This document shows positions 1-8,931 of a stretch of DNA of 64,000 nt, one piece after another. Source of the DNA: Bacteroidales bacterium (GTDB lineage: Bacteria > Bacteroidota > Bacteroidia > Bacteroidales > Muribaculaceae). Made by a program: the position numbers and the translations under genes. The stretch's first letter is position 1; every line of letters begins with the position of its first letter. Location: contig SUXI01000004.1 of the NCBI GenBank assembly GCA_015060975.1, positions 62,001 to 126,000 on the forward strand. The letters are read 5' to 3'. The notes under the pieces were generated by a model, which searched no databases, was not told where the DNA came from, and saw nothing but the letters and a program-made list of their open reading frames with translations.

Positions 1-809
1 TTGACATATTCATCTCCATGCTTTTGCCACAAAGTAGCGCCTTCATAACGATTAGATTGTTGCTCAATATGCTTAAAGTTTTGAGCTTGTGATTTTTTGT
101 TTTTCAAGCAATCTTCAAAGCTATTTAATATAATATTATTGTCATCATAAGAAGGTACAGTATCGGATAATACAACAGTCTGCTTTACATTAGTAATTTG
201 TGAAATAGACTCACCTTTCTCAAGACGTGCAACAACTTCTAAAATCGGCAATTCCCCCATGCCATATATAAGCATATCTATAGGTGCATCGCACAGTATA
301 GATTTATGTAATTTATCATCCCAATAATCATAATGCGAAAGGCGACGCATTGATGCTTCAATCCCTCCTGCAATTATAGGAACATCGGGATATATTTCCT
401 TAAGAATTTTGGAATAAACGATTGTGGGATAGTCGGGGCGCATTCCAAGACGTCCATCAGGAGTATAAGCATCGTCACTTCGCCTGCGACGATTGGCGGT
501 ATAATGATTAACCATTGAATCCATTGCACCTGCTGAGATTCCAAAAAACAATCGAGGACGACCAATTTTTCTGAAATCACGCAAATCATCACGCCAATTT
601 GGTTGTGGCACAATGGCAACTTTGAGTCCATGAGATTGAAGAACTCGACCGATTACTGCAGCACCAAATGATGGGTGGTCAACGTATGCATCACCTGAAA
701 ACAAAACTACGTCAACTTCATTCCAGCCATGAGCTTTCATTTCTTTTACAGAAGTTGGCAACCAATCGGTTATCTTATATTGATTGCATAGACTGTTATT
801 TGCTTTCAT
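1..809 (-). CDS. ygiQ: YgiQ family radical SAM protein (3' end cut by window edge)
   Basis: About 269 codons are open from an ATG at 809 to the left edge with no stop, so the C-terminal part is missing. The N-terminus shows the family hallmarks: a WLPTSVKEM-type opening, then SGDAYVDHPSFGAAVIGR, then a QPNWRDD segment and a GGIEASMRRLSHYDYWDD segment. In this family these belong to the N-terminal domain; the CxxxCxxC radical SAM cluster motif would lie beyond the edge and cannot be checked. The exact reaction of YgiQ proteins is not settled. The start overlaps the last 14 bases of uvrB, which suggests translation coupled to uvrB. Family assignment is firm, function is not. Confidence 0.9.
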   Translation of the reverse strand, partial: MKANNSLCNQYKITDWLPTSVKEMKAHGWNEVDVVLFSGDAYVDHPSFGAAVIGRVLQSHGLKVAIVPQPNWRDDLRDFRKIGRPRLFFGISAGAMDSMVNHYTANRRRRSDDAYTPDGRLGMRPDYPTIVYSKILKEIYPDVPIIAGGIEASMRRLSHYDYWDDKLHKSILCDAPIDMLIYGMGELPILEVVARLEKGESISQITNVKQTVVLSDTVPSYDDNNIILNSFEDCLKNKKSQAQNFKHIEQQSNRYEGATLWQKHGDEYV

Positions 810-2856
810 TTTCAAGTGATTGTATTCTGTTTTCAAGTTTTATAATTTCATCTCTAAGACGCGCCGCCTCTATAAACTCCATATTTTTAGCCGCATCAAT
901 CATTTGAATGCGTAGTTGAGATATTGTATGTTGTAATGACTCACTATTCATGTATGAAATAACCGGGTCGGCAGCAATCTCAACCTTATGAGTGTATTCA
1001 TTTTCATACATTAACACCTCTGGCTTGCGCCCTTGTGGCACAGGTTCAAAATCTGCATCTTTATCAAGACCTATAATTCGATTGCGTGCTTTGATAATCG
1101 CTTGTGGTGTAATGCCATTTTTTTCGTTATATTTCAATTGCAATGTTCGGCGTCGATTTGTTTCTTCTATAGTTTGTTGCATGCTATCGGTAATCTTGTC
1201 GGCATACATAATGACAGTACCATTTAGATTTCGAGCCGCACGACCAACTGTTTGGGTGAGAGAGCGATGTGAACGCAAAAAGCCCTCTTTGTCGGCATCT
1301 AATACTGCCACTAACGAAACTTCGGGCAAGTCAAGTCCTTCTCGCAACAAGTTGACTCCAATCAGAACATCATATATGCCAGCACGAAGGTCATCAAGAA
1401 TTTGAATGCGGTCGAGCGTATCAACATCACTATGAATATATGCACAACGTATTCTTAATTTCTGCAAATAATCATTCAATTCCTCTGCCATTCGCTTTGT
1501 GAGAGTAGTAACCAAAACGCGTTCATCTTTTTCCGCCCGGTCTTGTATTTCATCAATCAAATCGTCAATTTGATTTAATGATGGACGGATCTCTATAATA
1601 GGATCTAAAAGTCCGGTTGGGCGAATGATTTGCTCTACAACCACTCCTTCACTTTTTCCCAACTCATAATCAGCAGGAGTTGCACTTACATATATAATTT
1701 GCTTTGTCAATGATTCAAACTCATCAAATTTTAGTGGGCGATTATCGAGTGCGGCAGGTAATCTAAATCCATATTCCACAAGATTCATTTTTCGAGATAA
1801 ATCACCGCCATACATTGCTCTTATTTGTGGTACAGTCACATGACTTTCATCAATAATTGTCAAAAAATTATCAGGGAAATAATCCAATAAACAAAAAGGG
1901 CGAGAGCCAGGACTGCGACCATCAAAATATCGGCTATAATTCTCAATTCCTGAGCAATGTCCAACTTCTTTCATCATCTCTACATCGTATGTTACACGCT
2001 CATTTAGGCGTTTAGCCTCTACAGGACGATTTTCTTTGTAGAAGAAATCAACTTGTTGCCCTAAATCAAGTTGTATTTGAGCAATAGCAGAAGCTTGGCG
2101 CTCGCGCGATGTGACAAATATATTTGCAGGATATATCTTAAATCGATCATGAGAACCTAATGAAACAGCATCTACTGGGTGAACCGTGCTAATCGTTTCT
2201 ATTTCATCGCCCCAGAATGTTATCCGTAGAACAATTTCCTCGTATGCAAGACGAATATCAACAGTGTCACCTTTAACTCTGAATGTGCCTCGAGAAAGAT
2301 CCACCTCATTGCGACTATACAACGCATCAACCAACTGACGCAAAAATGCATTTCGTGCAATTTTTTGTCCAGCCTTAATTTCTATTACATTACTATGAAA
2401 ATCGGCCGGATTCCCTATCCCATAGATACATGAAACCGAAGACACTACGATGACATCATTTCGTCCTGACAATAATGCCGATGTAGTTGCCAGACGCAAT
2501 TTGTCAATCTCGTCATTTATCATCAAGTCTTTCTCTATATACTTATCAACCGTGGGTATATAGGCTTCGGGCTGATAATAGTCGTAATATGACACAAAGT
2601 ATTGCACCGAATTATTAGGAAAGAAAGACTTAAACTCGCTATATAGTTGAGCGGCAAGAGTTTTATTATGACTCAATATTAGTGTAGGGCGTTGTACTCG
2701 TTCAATTACATTTGCAATGGTAAATGTCTTACCCGAGCCGGTAACGCCAAGTAATGTTTGCGCTTTAGTCCCGGAGGTGATTCCTGCTACGAGTTGGTCA
2801 ATCGCTTGAGGTTGATCTCCTGTTGGTAAATATTGTGAAGACAAATTAAATTGCAT
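796..2856 (-). CDS. uvrB: Excinuclease ABC subunit B (UvrB)
   Basis: This 686-residue protein has the usual UvrB length and order. It opens with the substrate-loading region and Walker A (GVTGSGKTFTIAN), followed by the beta-hairpin region rich in tyrosines (YYDYYQPEAYIP) that clamps damaged DNA. The DESH box (TIIDESHVTVPQ) and the helicase motif VI region (QTVGRAARN) follow, and a C-terminal UVR coiled-coil pair ends the protein. UvrB verifies lesions with UvrA and recruits UvrC in cytoplasmic nucleotide excision repair. The ATG at 2856 lies about 20 bases downstream of a clear -7 promoter element. No uvrA or uvrC is nearby. ygiQ follows with a 14-base overlap. Confidence 0.98.
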   Translation of the reverse strand: MQFNLSSQYLPTGDQPQAIDQLVAGITSGTKAQTLLGVTGSGKTFTIANVIERVQRPTLILSHNKTLAAQLYSEFKSFFPNNSVQYFVSYYDYYQPEAYIPTVDKYIEKDLMINDEIDKLRLATTSALLSGRNDVIVVSSVSCIYGIGNPADFHSNVIEIKAGQKIARNAFLRQLVDALYSRNEVDLSRGTFRVKGDTVDIRLAYEEIVLRITFWGDEIETISTVHPVDAVSLGSHDRFKIYPANIFVTSRERQASAIAQIQLDLGQQVDFFYKENRPVEAKRLNERVTYDVEMMKEVGHCSGIENYSRYFDGRSPGSRPFCLLDYFPDNFLTIIDESHVTVPQIRAMYGGDLSRKMNLVEYGFRLPAALDNRPLKFDEFESLTKQIIYVSATPADYELGKSEGVVVEQIIRPTGLLDPIIEIRPSLNQIDDLIDEIQDRAEKDERVLVTTLTKRMAEELNDYLQKLRIRCAYIHSDVDTLDRIQILDDLRAGIYDVLIGVNLLREGLDLPEVSLVAVLDADKEGFLRSHRSLTQTVGRAARNLNGTVIMYADKITDSMQQTIEETNRRRTLQLKYNEKNGITPQAIIKARNRIIGLDKDADFEPVPQGRKPEVLMYENEYTHKVEIAADPVISYMNSESLQHTISQLRIQMIDAAKNMEFIEAARLRDEIIKLENRIQSLENESK

Positions 2857-2875
2857 GCAAAACCTATTTATTTTG

Positions 2876-2883
2876 CAAAGATA
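2876..2883 (-). promoter_or_regulatory. -7 promoter element of uvrB
   Basis: Read on the minus strand the sequence is TATCTTTG, an exact match to the Bacteroidota -7 consensus TAnnTTTG, placed 20 bases before the uvrB ATG. No clear TTG lies at the usual -33 distance, so the call rests on the -7 box alone. Confidence 0.5.
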
Positions 2884-2951
2884 ACCACTATTATGTAAAA
2901 ATGAAAGTTAAAGATTATATTTGAGAATATATATATGTTATGTATATTATC

Positions 2952-4061
2952 CTACAAAGGAATGGTCATCATTGGGATATCGGCATGCAGTAATATCTTA
3001 TGGGCTAAACTAGGATTGAAAAATCGGGCAAATACATTTTTCTTCTTATTAGGTACAACAATTAGATCAATATGCTCTGACTTTTCAATTTTAGAAAATT
3101 CTAAACTTAAATTATCAAGTGACAATGATTTGAGATTAAAATTAAATCGTGGATATGTTTTTGAGCAATAATCAACAATATTATCACCTAATGATAAAAA
3201 TGAATCTACAACATTAAGTGTTTTATGTGGAACATTAACAATTGTAACATCTATTGAAATATTAGGTAATAACCTATATAGTGTATCAAGTGCAATAATA
3301 TCTTCATGTTCTATATTACTAAAAAACAAAATATGTCTTATAGATTCAACATTATATATATTGGCAGATTCTGGCACTACAAAAACCGGGAATCGGCATG
3401 AATCCAAAACCTCACCAGTCACACTACCTATTAGGTCTTTTTCCTTTTTACCTATTCCACGAGTACCCATCACTATGAGTCTCGGCTTCATTTGCTTGGC
3501 ATATTCGGTTATCGAATCTTCCGGAACACCTTCAACTATTGATGTGGAGAATTTTATTGGCGGAATTATACCAAACTTAATTTGTTCAATCAATCTGTTA
3601 GAAAAATGAATAATTTGTTCTTCTGCTTGGCTTTTATTTTTTGAAGATACTTCATCGATGTCTAAATTATGGTCTCCAAATTGAAATTTATTAATAGAAT
3701 GAGGGTCAATATATGAATGAATAATTTCAATTTTTGCCTTATGCAATTTTGCCAAATTAAAGGCCATAAGACTAGCTCGATATGAATAATCAGAAAAATC
3801 AATAGGCACAATGATTGTTGGTATATTCTCATTATTACCTATTGATTTTTTATTAAATATATCAGGATTCTCTACAATGCGCAATGCTAAAGGTAAGTCT
3901 TTTTCACATATTCTTACTCTAATCCCAGAAGAAACAGCAGGTTGGGATATATTAACATTGTTAAGTGACACGACTATACCTTCTCGCTCAAGTATGGTTT
4001 TAAGAGCAATAGCCTTATCATAGGTATGAATAGCTAAGGTAATTAATCGGTCAGTGCTCAT
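2952..4061 (-). CDS. Tandem universal stress protein with N-terminal DUF2007-like domain
   Basis: 369 residues. Residues about 5-70 resemble the small DUF2007 'putative signal transducing' fold (a Leu/Ile-rich segment with an ISQPAVSSGIRVRI stretch). Residues about 80-225 form a UspA domain with a good nucleotide-binding motif, VMGTRGIGKKEKDLIGSVTG, that is G-x2-G-x9-G-(S/T). Residues about 235-369 look like a second UspA domain in which this motif is degraded (VVPNKKKNVFARFFNPS). There is no signal peptide, so it is probably cytoplasmic. One domain probably binds ATP and the other is structural; that is inference. The gene stands between uvrB and a small HTH gene 18 bp upstream of its start. 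Confidence 0.85.
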   Translation of the reverse strand: MSTDRLITLAIHTYDKAIALKTILEREGIVVSLNNVNISQPAVSSGIRVRICEKDLPLALRIVENPDIFNKKSIGNNENIPTIIVPIDFSDYSYRASLMAFNLAKLHKAKIEIIHSYIDPHSINKFQFGDHNLDIDEVSSKNKSQAEEQIIHFSNRLIEQIKFGIIPPIKFSTSIVEGVPEDSITEYAKQMKPRLIVMGTRGIGKKEKDLIGSVTGEVLDSCRFPVFVVPESANIYNVESIRHILFFSNIEHEDIIALDTLYRLLPNISIDVTIVNVPHKTLNVVDSFLSLGDNIVDYCSKTYPRFNFNLKSLSLDNLSLEFSKIEKSEHIDLIVVPNKKKNVFARFFNPSLAHKILLHADIPMMTIPL

Positions 4062-4078
4062 TTATCCTAATTACAATA

Positions 4079-4336
4079 TTACTCTTTGTCCAATTCTTGT
4101 AATATTTCTATCGCCATGTCATATATAGTAGTGTCATCCAAAACAACAATACCGCCATCGGGACCCGGCTCGATGTGTACCCCACAATTTTTTCCAAACT
4201 CATAATTAGTACCACCAAAATAATTTCTTACTGTTTGAACAGTAACATTCAATTTATCGGCAATTTTGTGAATTGAGCCGTCGGGTAAGCTGTCCTTGAT
4301 GCGACGTAGGTCGTTAAATGAAATTGTCTTAGTCAT
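4079..4336 (-). CDS. Small HTH DNA-binding protein
   Basis: An 85-residue protein starting at the ATG at 4336 (MTKTISFNDLRRI); longer readings add an unrelated leader. Residues about 5-45 contain a helix-turn-helix-like segment (IADKLNVTVQTVRNYF), preceded by a conserved LPDGSIHKIA segment. The C-terminal half is acidic and ends in an amphipathic helix. Short proteins of this pattern are widespread in Bacteroidales and are usually annotated simply as DNA-binding protein. A target cannot be inferred. It may be cotranscribed with the universal stress protein 18 bp downstream, which would make stress-linked regulation possible. Confidence 0.75.
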   Translation of the reverse strand: MTKTISFNDLRRIKDSLPDGSIHKIADKLNVTVQTVRNYFGGTNYEFGKNCGVHIEPGPDGGIVVLDDTTIYDMAIEILQELDKE

Positions 4337-4515
4337 AATGATATTAAATTTTAATGTTAATAATTCTATTATTGTTTTATATGGTGATAAATTTAGTGCA
4401 ATATTTTGAATTGACAAAATTTTTTCAACAAAAATGCAATGTGTTTTATAACATATTATGACAAATTGTTTGCATTTCAGATATAAACATATCAGAAAGT
4501 CAAAGCATTATCTAA

Positions 4516-5295
4516 TTAAATTTTTTCGATTGATAATGATTTAATCCAAGCCCTATCATTGTTTACTTTGACTTCATACCACATTCTACATGTTGAATCA
4601 TTGAGAGTTTGTATCGAATCTATTATTTCTACCTTCGCACCTTCATGTAACAGAATAGCTTCTTCTGCATGAGACGCCGGCTCTCGGGGAGAGGTGCTAA
4701 GCATAACAGCTTCATCGAGAACAATTGCATAATTATTATCGAGGCTATGCACAGCACTTAAAATTGAACACGAAATAGTTATGAGGAACCCAACAAATAA
4801 TATAATTGCGCTAAAAAAACCAATTTTTCTAATTAAAATTTTTTCAAAATAGATATAGGTACCTATAGCAGCCAATAGTAATATAAGAAAAGCAAATGAT
4901 ATATATGCCCATGAATTAGAACTTATAGAATATAGTATAGAATCACAAATTCTTGTAATAAAATTTCGGTTATCAGGCAATTTATCAAAAATTTTTGTAT
5001 TTACAAATGTTAAATTATGTATTGCATCCTCATTTCCGGCATCTAATTTTATAGCTCGTTCATAATTAAGTATAGCCTTACCTAAATTCTCAGATTTATA
5101 ATAAGCGTTACCTAAATTATAATAAATTTCGCTAGATGCTCCAAATTTTTTGATTGACTCTTCATATGCTTTAATCGCAGAATGGTATTCATTACGCATA
5201 TATAAGGAATCAGCTCTTTCAGTTAATGCGGGAAATGCTAATAATGAAAAATTAGAAACAGCTAAAACTATGTAGAATAATATATATCTTTTCAT
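4516..5295 (-). CDS. batE: BatE: TPR and SH3 membrane protein
   Basis: 259 residues. A signal peptide (about 1-20) is followed by TPR repeats (about 24-95, including YYNLGNAYYKSENLGKAILNYERA), two hydrophobic segments (about 128-180), and a C-terminal SH3-like stretch (about 190-259). It is the last gene of the Bat operon, starting 4 bp after batD. BatE proteins are thought to help assemble or support the BatA/BatB complex at the inner membrane. The original link of the operon to aerotolerance in Bacteroides is known, but the biochemical role is not. Identification rests on domain order and position. Confidence 0.88.
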   Translation of the reverse strand: MKRYILFYIVLAVSNFSLLAFPALTERADSLYMRNEYHSAIKAYEESIKKFGASSEIYYNLGNAYYKSENLGKAILNYERAIKLDAGNEDAIHNLTFVNTKIFDKLPDNRNFITRICDSILYSISSNSWAYISFAFLILLLAAIGTYIYFEKILIRKIGFFSAIILFVGFLITISCSILSAVHSLDNNYAIVLDEAVMLSTSPREPASHAEEAILLHEGAKVEIIDSIQTLNDSTCRMWYEVKVNNDRAWIKSLSIEKI

Positions 5296-5299
5296 ATCT

Positions 5300-7096
5300 C
5301 TATTTACGCTTAATTTTTATCGACTCAATCTCATTTATTGATTTTACTACACCTTCATATATATCTTTCATCTGAGAGTTTCCCAATTGTGGAGTATATA
5401 ATGCGATTTCACATTTATTGAGAATATCAATAATATCATTACATAGTTCTTCCTTGACCCCGATTTTTAATAGTTGTATAGTAATATTCTCTTTTGATAA
5501 CTGCGATGTTGGGATAGACAATTTATCACTTATATATCCCCAAATTGCATTTTGGGTCTCTTCATAAAATTCGTGTTGTTTCGCAGCATTCATATATTGA
5601 AATGCCAATTTTAATCGTTTTCTTGCGACTTTATTTGCTCTTGCCAATTTCAGTCCAACGACATCTGAATGTAATTGCCTTTTTTGATTATAGAGATATA
5701 CAGAACCGATAAACAGACACACAAATAATATAATAGTCAACCAATATAATAGAGAAAATACAATAATCGCATTTTCGCCTTGATTTTTATTACCTAATTT
5801 AATATGACGAATATCTTGATTTTTTGTTATAACATCATTCTGGTCAATAGAAGACACCCCCTTTGCAACATTAATTGTGTATGAAGGAATTTCTATTATT
5901 TGATATTCTTTTTTTACCGGATCAAAATACACAAACTTATGCTCTGCTATTTTGAATTTTCCAACACTTTTCGGCACAAAAGTGTATTCAAATGTTGCAG
6001 TACCAGACATTGTTCCCGATATTACTTTTGTATCATATTTGCTTTTTGGCGTGTAGAGTTCAAACTCTACCGGAAAATCAATATTAGGTTCTTTAATATA
6101 TTTAATATTTCCAGTGCCATGTATTGAGTACACTAAACTAGAAGCGTCGTTTGTCCTAAACGAATTAGATGTAAATCGTGTATCTACATCAAATTGACCT
6201 ACGGCTCCACTGAAGTTTTCAGGCTGTGGAAGTGGTAGTGGTTTTATATTTATTGATGCTGAGTTTGAGCTTATTGAGAGTTTTTCTCGAATAGGAACTC
6301 GACTATATGCATATCCACCACCAAAAGTTACTTTTTCATATTTTTCTGCAATTAAATCATATTTACCCGAATTAATCGTAAGTTTTCCAGATTTTTGAGG
6401 GAAGATTAGACAATGTTTTAATATTGCAGTATAGTAATCTTTACCATTATACGTTTCAACCTGATTCACCGCTGATTTTGTCGGTATTTCTTCTATGATA
6501 AATCCATCAAACGAGGGCTGGGTTGTTGGGACAAATGAACTTATACCATATTGGGTATATAATTTTATTTCACACTCAATTGGTTCTTGTTCGTATGCAC
6601 TCTCTTTTGATAATATGATACGGACAAACAATCCGTCATCTGTGATTGCTCCTGGTGCTTGGGTTGTGTATTCTTCAAATATTGAAGATTGCGTGCGTTG
6701 ATTCGGTTTTCCTGTATTTTCAGCAATAGTAAATGTTATTGGCTTTGATTTATATTGTTTTCCTTCAACTGTAATTGTCACAGACGGGACCGTCACTTTC
6801 CCAGTTCTTTCTGCCCTGTACAAACAAGTATAATCTATTCTTTTTGAAGCAGTTGCATTTCCATTTATGTTTTGATATGAACTAAATGTACTAACCCCTC
6901 TGTCCGACAATAATTTACATCCATCTATCTTGGGACCGACAAAATCAGACGCACTGCCATTCTGTAATGAAAATGTTATTTGAAACTTATCACCTTGTAA
7001 AACATTTACCGGAGGTATAGCTCTGAATGTTACATTTGCAATTGAGCAAAATGAGACAAACATAAATATTGTATATATGTAAATGCGTTTATTCAT
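5300..7096 (-). CDS. batD: BatD: large periplasmic oxygen-tolerance protein
   Basis: 598 residues from the ATG at 7096 (MNKRIYIY); a GTG three codons upstream would overlap batC and is less likely. A signal peptide (about 1-20) precedes a long beta-rich periplasmic region that begins with an FRAIPPVNVLQGDKFQITF segment typical of BatD. A transmembrane segment (about 445-465) and a cytoplasmic helical tail of about 125 residues follow. The gene starts 2 bp after the batC stop, so the two are surely cotranscribed and coupled. BatD is the largest component of the Bat system; its partners are probably BatA and BatB at the membrane. Confidence 0.9.
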   Translation of the reverse strand: MNKRIYIYTIFMFVSFCSIANVTFRAIPPVNVLQGDKFQITFSLQNGSASDFVGPKIDGCKLLSDRGVSTFSSYQNINGNATASKRIDYTCLYRAERTGKVTVPSVTITVEGKQYKSKPITFTIAENTGKPNQRTQSSIFEEYTTQAPGAITDDGLFVRIILSKESAYEQEPIECEIKLYTQYGISSFVPTTQPSFDGFIIEEIPTKSAVNQVETYNGKDYYTAILKHCLIFPQKSGKLTINSGKYDLIAEKYEKVTFGGGYAYSRVPIREKLSISSNSASINIKPLPLPQPENFSGAVGQFDVDTRFTSNSFRTNDASSLVYSIHGTGNIKYIKEPNIDFPVEFELYTPKSKYDTKVISGTMSGTATFEYTFVPKSVGKFKIAEHKFVYFDPVKKEYQIIEIPSYTINVAKGVSSIDQNDVITKNQDIRHIKLGNKNQGENAIIVFSLLYWLTIILFVCLFIGSVYLYNQKRQLHSDVVGLKLARANKVARKRLKLAFQYMNAAKQHEFYEETQNAIWGYISDKLSIPTSQLSKENITIQLLKIGVKEELCNDIIDILNKCEIALYTPQLGNSQMKDIYEGVVKSINEIESIKIKRK

Positions 7097-7098
7097 TT

Positions 7099-7881
7099 TT
7101 ACCACGGTTTTTCTATATAACGACTATAAGCATTTTTATCAGTTCGCTGAGTTTTCTTATTTCTCTGATGTATTCGCATTAAAGTCTCTTGTTCTTTGTT
7201 TTCTATCGATTTCAATATTCGTTCTGCATTTACATCATTTATATTTTCTTGTTCTGCTTTTATACTATCTCGGCTTTGAGTTTGATTATTTTGTGATTGA
7301 TTACTATTATTCTGCTCCTGCTGTTGAGATTTATTTTTCGTTTCATTTTGTTCTTTATTTTCTTCTTTATTTTCTTCTTTATTTTGTTGCTTATCTTTAT
7401 TTTTATTACTTTGCTCTTGTTTTAGTTGCGCCATTCTCAAATATTTTCGAGCTTTATCATTATTAGGATCAAGACGTAACACTTTTTTATAATAATCTAT
7501 ACTCGACGCATAATCTTTATCATTATATGATATATTACCGAGATTATATAATGCTTTCATCACTATATTTTTATTATTTGAGCCAAGAAGTTGTTTTAAA
7601 ATACTCACAGCTTCATTGATAGGCTTTGTGCCTTTCTTATCATAATCTTTTTCAGGTAAATTTATTAAAGCTGAAGATAAATTAAATTCAGCTACTTGTG
7701 ATAACGGATTTACAGCTAATGCATTTCGATAAGAATTCACAGCTTCTTTGTAATTTCCATTTATATATTGCTCATTCCCCTTAGATATCAAATTTCTTTC
7801 TTTTTTAGTTGTAGCATAATCATTAGAAACAACTCTTGGAGAAAGCCCTAACAACAACAATATTAAAATAATTCTAATCAT
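7099..7881 (-). CDS. batC: BatC: TPR protein with Asn/Gln/Glu/Lys-rich tail
   Basis: 260 residues. A signal peptide (about 1-18) is followed by TPR units (about 28-145, with ALYNLGNISYNDKDYASSIDY) and then a highly charged, low-complexity stretch of about 60 residues. That stretch contains short direct repeats (NKEENKEENKEQ) encoded by tandem CTTCTTTATTTT copies near 7361-7390. The C-terminal tail ends in RYIEKPW. It sits 6 bp after batB and 2 bp before batD. The TPR part is expected to hold Bat proteins together in the periplasm. The repeat is prone to length change by slippage, which should leave the frame intact in units of 12 bases. Confidence 0.88.
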   Translation of the reverse strand: MIRIILILLLLGLSPRVVSNDYATTKKERNLISKGNEQYINGNYKEAVNSYRNALAVNPLSQVAEFNLSSALINLPEKDYDKKGTKPINEAVSILKQLLGSNNKNIVMKALYNLGNISYNDKDYASSIDYYKKVLRLDPNNDKARKYLRMAQLKQEQSNKNKDKQQNKEENKEENKEQNETKNKSQQQEQNNSNQSQNNQTQSRDSIKAEQENINDVNAERILKSIENKEQETLMRIHQRNKKTQRTDKNAYSRYIEKPW

Positions 7882-7887
7882 AATGTC

Positions 7888-8919
7888 TTATTTTGAAAAG
7901 AAAATAAATTTCCGCAACCAACTAATTTTTTTATTGGGAATAAAAACTTCAATAAACAGCATAACAATAGCAATCCACGCAAATAATGGAAATAGTTCTG
8001 CCGTTGATTTATATTTATGCGTTTTTAGTTCTGATTTAGATAATTTATCCAATTGAGAACTAATATCATCTAATGCTGAAGATGTTGTACCATTAACATA
8101 TATTCCACTACCTGCATTAGCAATATCCTTTGCCAATTTCGCGTTTAATGCTGTTTTTACAATTTCACCGTTATTAGTAAAATAAGCCAACTTGTCTTTA
8201 TCAATTGGAATAGGAGCTCCATTTGATGTTCCTAAGCCTATTACATTTACTTGTATATTTTGTTTATCTGCATTTGCTGCCATTTCTACAGCCTCTCCAA
8301 TATGGTCTTCACTATCTGTAATAAGTATTAACCCTTTATGTGTTGTTGCATCTGATGAAAATGCATTCATTGCCATTTCAATTGCTTCTGCAATAGCTGT
8401 TCCTTGAGACGGGACCATATCGGTAGATATAATATCCAAATATTGTTTTGCTGAAATGATATCTGTAGTAAGTGGCAATTGTAAATATGCATCACCGGCA
8501 AAAACAATTAAGCCAACTTTATCATTCCTTCGCTTTTCAAATAGCTTTTCCAATAATAATTTTGCCTTATCTAATCGGGACAACCCATTTGGGTCATCTG
8601 TTGATGAAGCAAGCATCGAATTAGAAACATCTAACGCAATAAATATTTCAGATCCTGTCGTATTGACTATTTGCTCTTTTTCGCCACTTCGGGGACGCAT
8701 AATCATTATTATCAAAGCAATTATCGCCACGATGTAAATAACAACCTTTACTCCATGCATATATTTCGATACATCAGGCATAAGATGGCGTAAAGTGTTG
8801 AGATTTCCAAAAATCTTTATTTTTTTTATTCTACTTCTTCTATTTAACCAATACAATAATATTATTATTGGAATAATAATACAGAGGTAAATATATTCGG
8901 GATTAGCAAAATTAAACAT
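7888..8919 (-). CDS. batB: BatB: membrane-anchored von Willebrand factor A protein
   Basis: 343 residues. An N-terminal transmembrane helix (about 8-28) and a second (about 57-78) precede a VWA domain (about 88-290). The MIDAS motif is intact (ALDVSNSM), with the distal Thr in PLTTD and Asp in LITDSED. A C-terminal hydrophobic segment (about 312-332) ends in a basic tail. It lies 12 bp after batA and 6 bp before batC. VWA domains bind metal and mediate protein contacts; BatA and BatB probably form a pair at the cytoplasmic membrane. The partner bound by the MIDAS site is unknown. Confidence 0.92.
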   Translation of the reverse strand: MFNFANPEYIYLCIIIPIIILLYWLNRRSRIKKIKIFGNLNTLRHLMPDVSKYMHGVKVVIYIVAIIALIIMIMRPRSGEKEQIVNTTGSEIFIALDVSNSMLASSTDDPNGLSRLDKAKLLLEKLFEKRRNDKVGLIVFAGDAYLQLPLTTDIISAKQYLDIISTDMVPSQGTAIAEAIEMAMNAFSSDATTHKGLILITDSEDHIGEAVEMAANADKQNIQVNVIGLGTSNGAPIPIDKDKLAYFTNNGEIVKTALNAKLAKDIANAGSGIYVNGTTSSALDDISSQLDKLSKSELKTHKYKSTAELFPLFAWIAIVMLFIEVFIPNKKISWLRKFIFFSK

Positions 8920-8931
8920 ATTAAAATATAT

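Noticed and set aside
7361-7410. CRISPR-like direct repeats
   Set aside because: The repeats are 12-base units in frame inside batC with no spacers.
7083-7466. A 127-codon open frame on the plus strand
   Set aside because: It is antisense to batC; its Tyr/Phe-rich composition mirrors the Asn/Lys/Glu-rich tail of batC.
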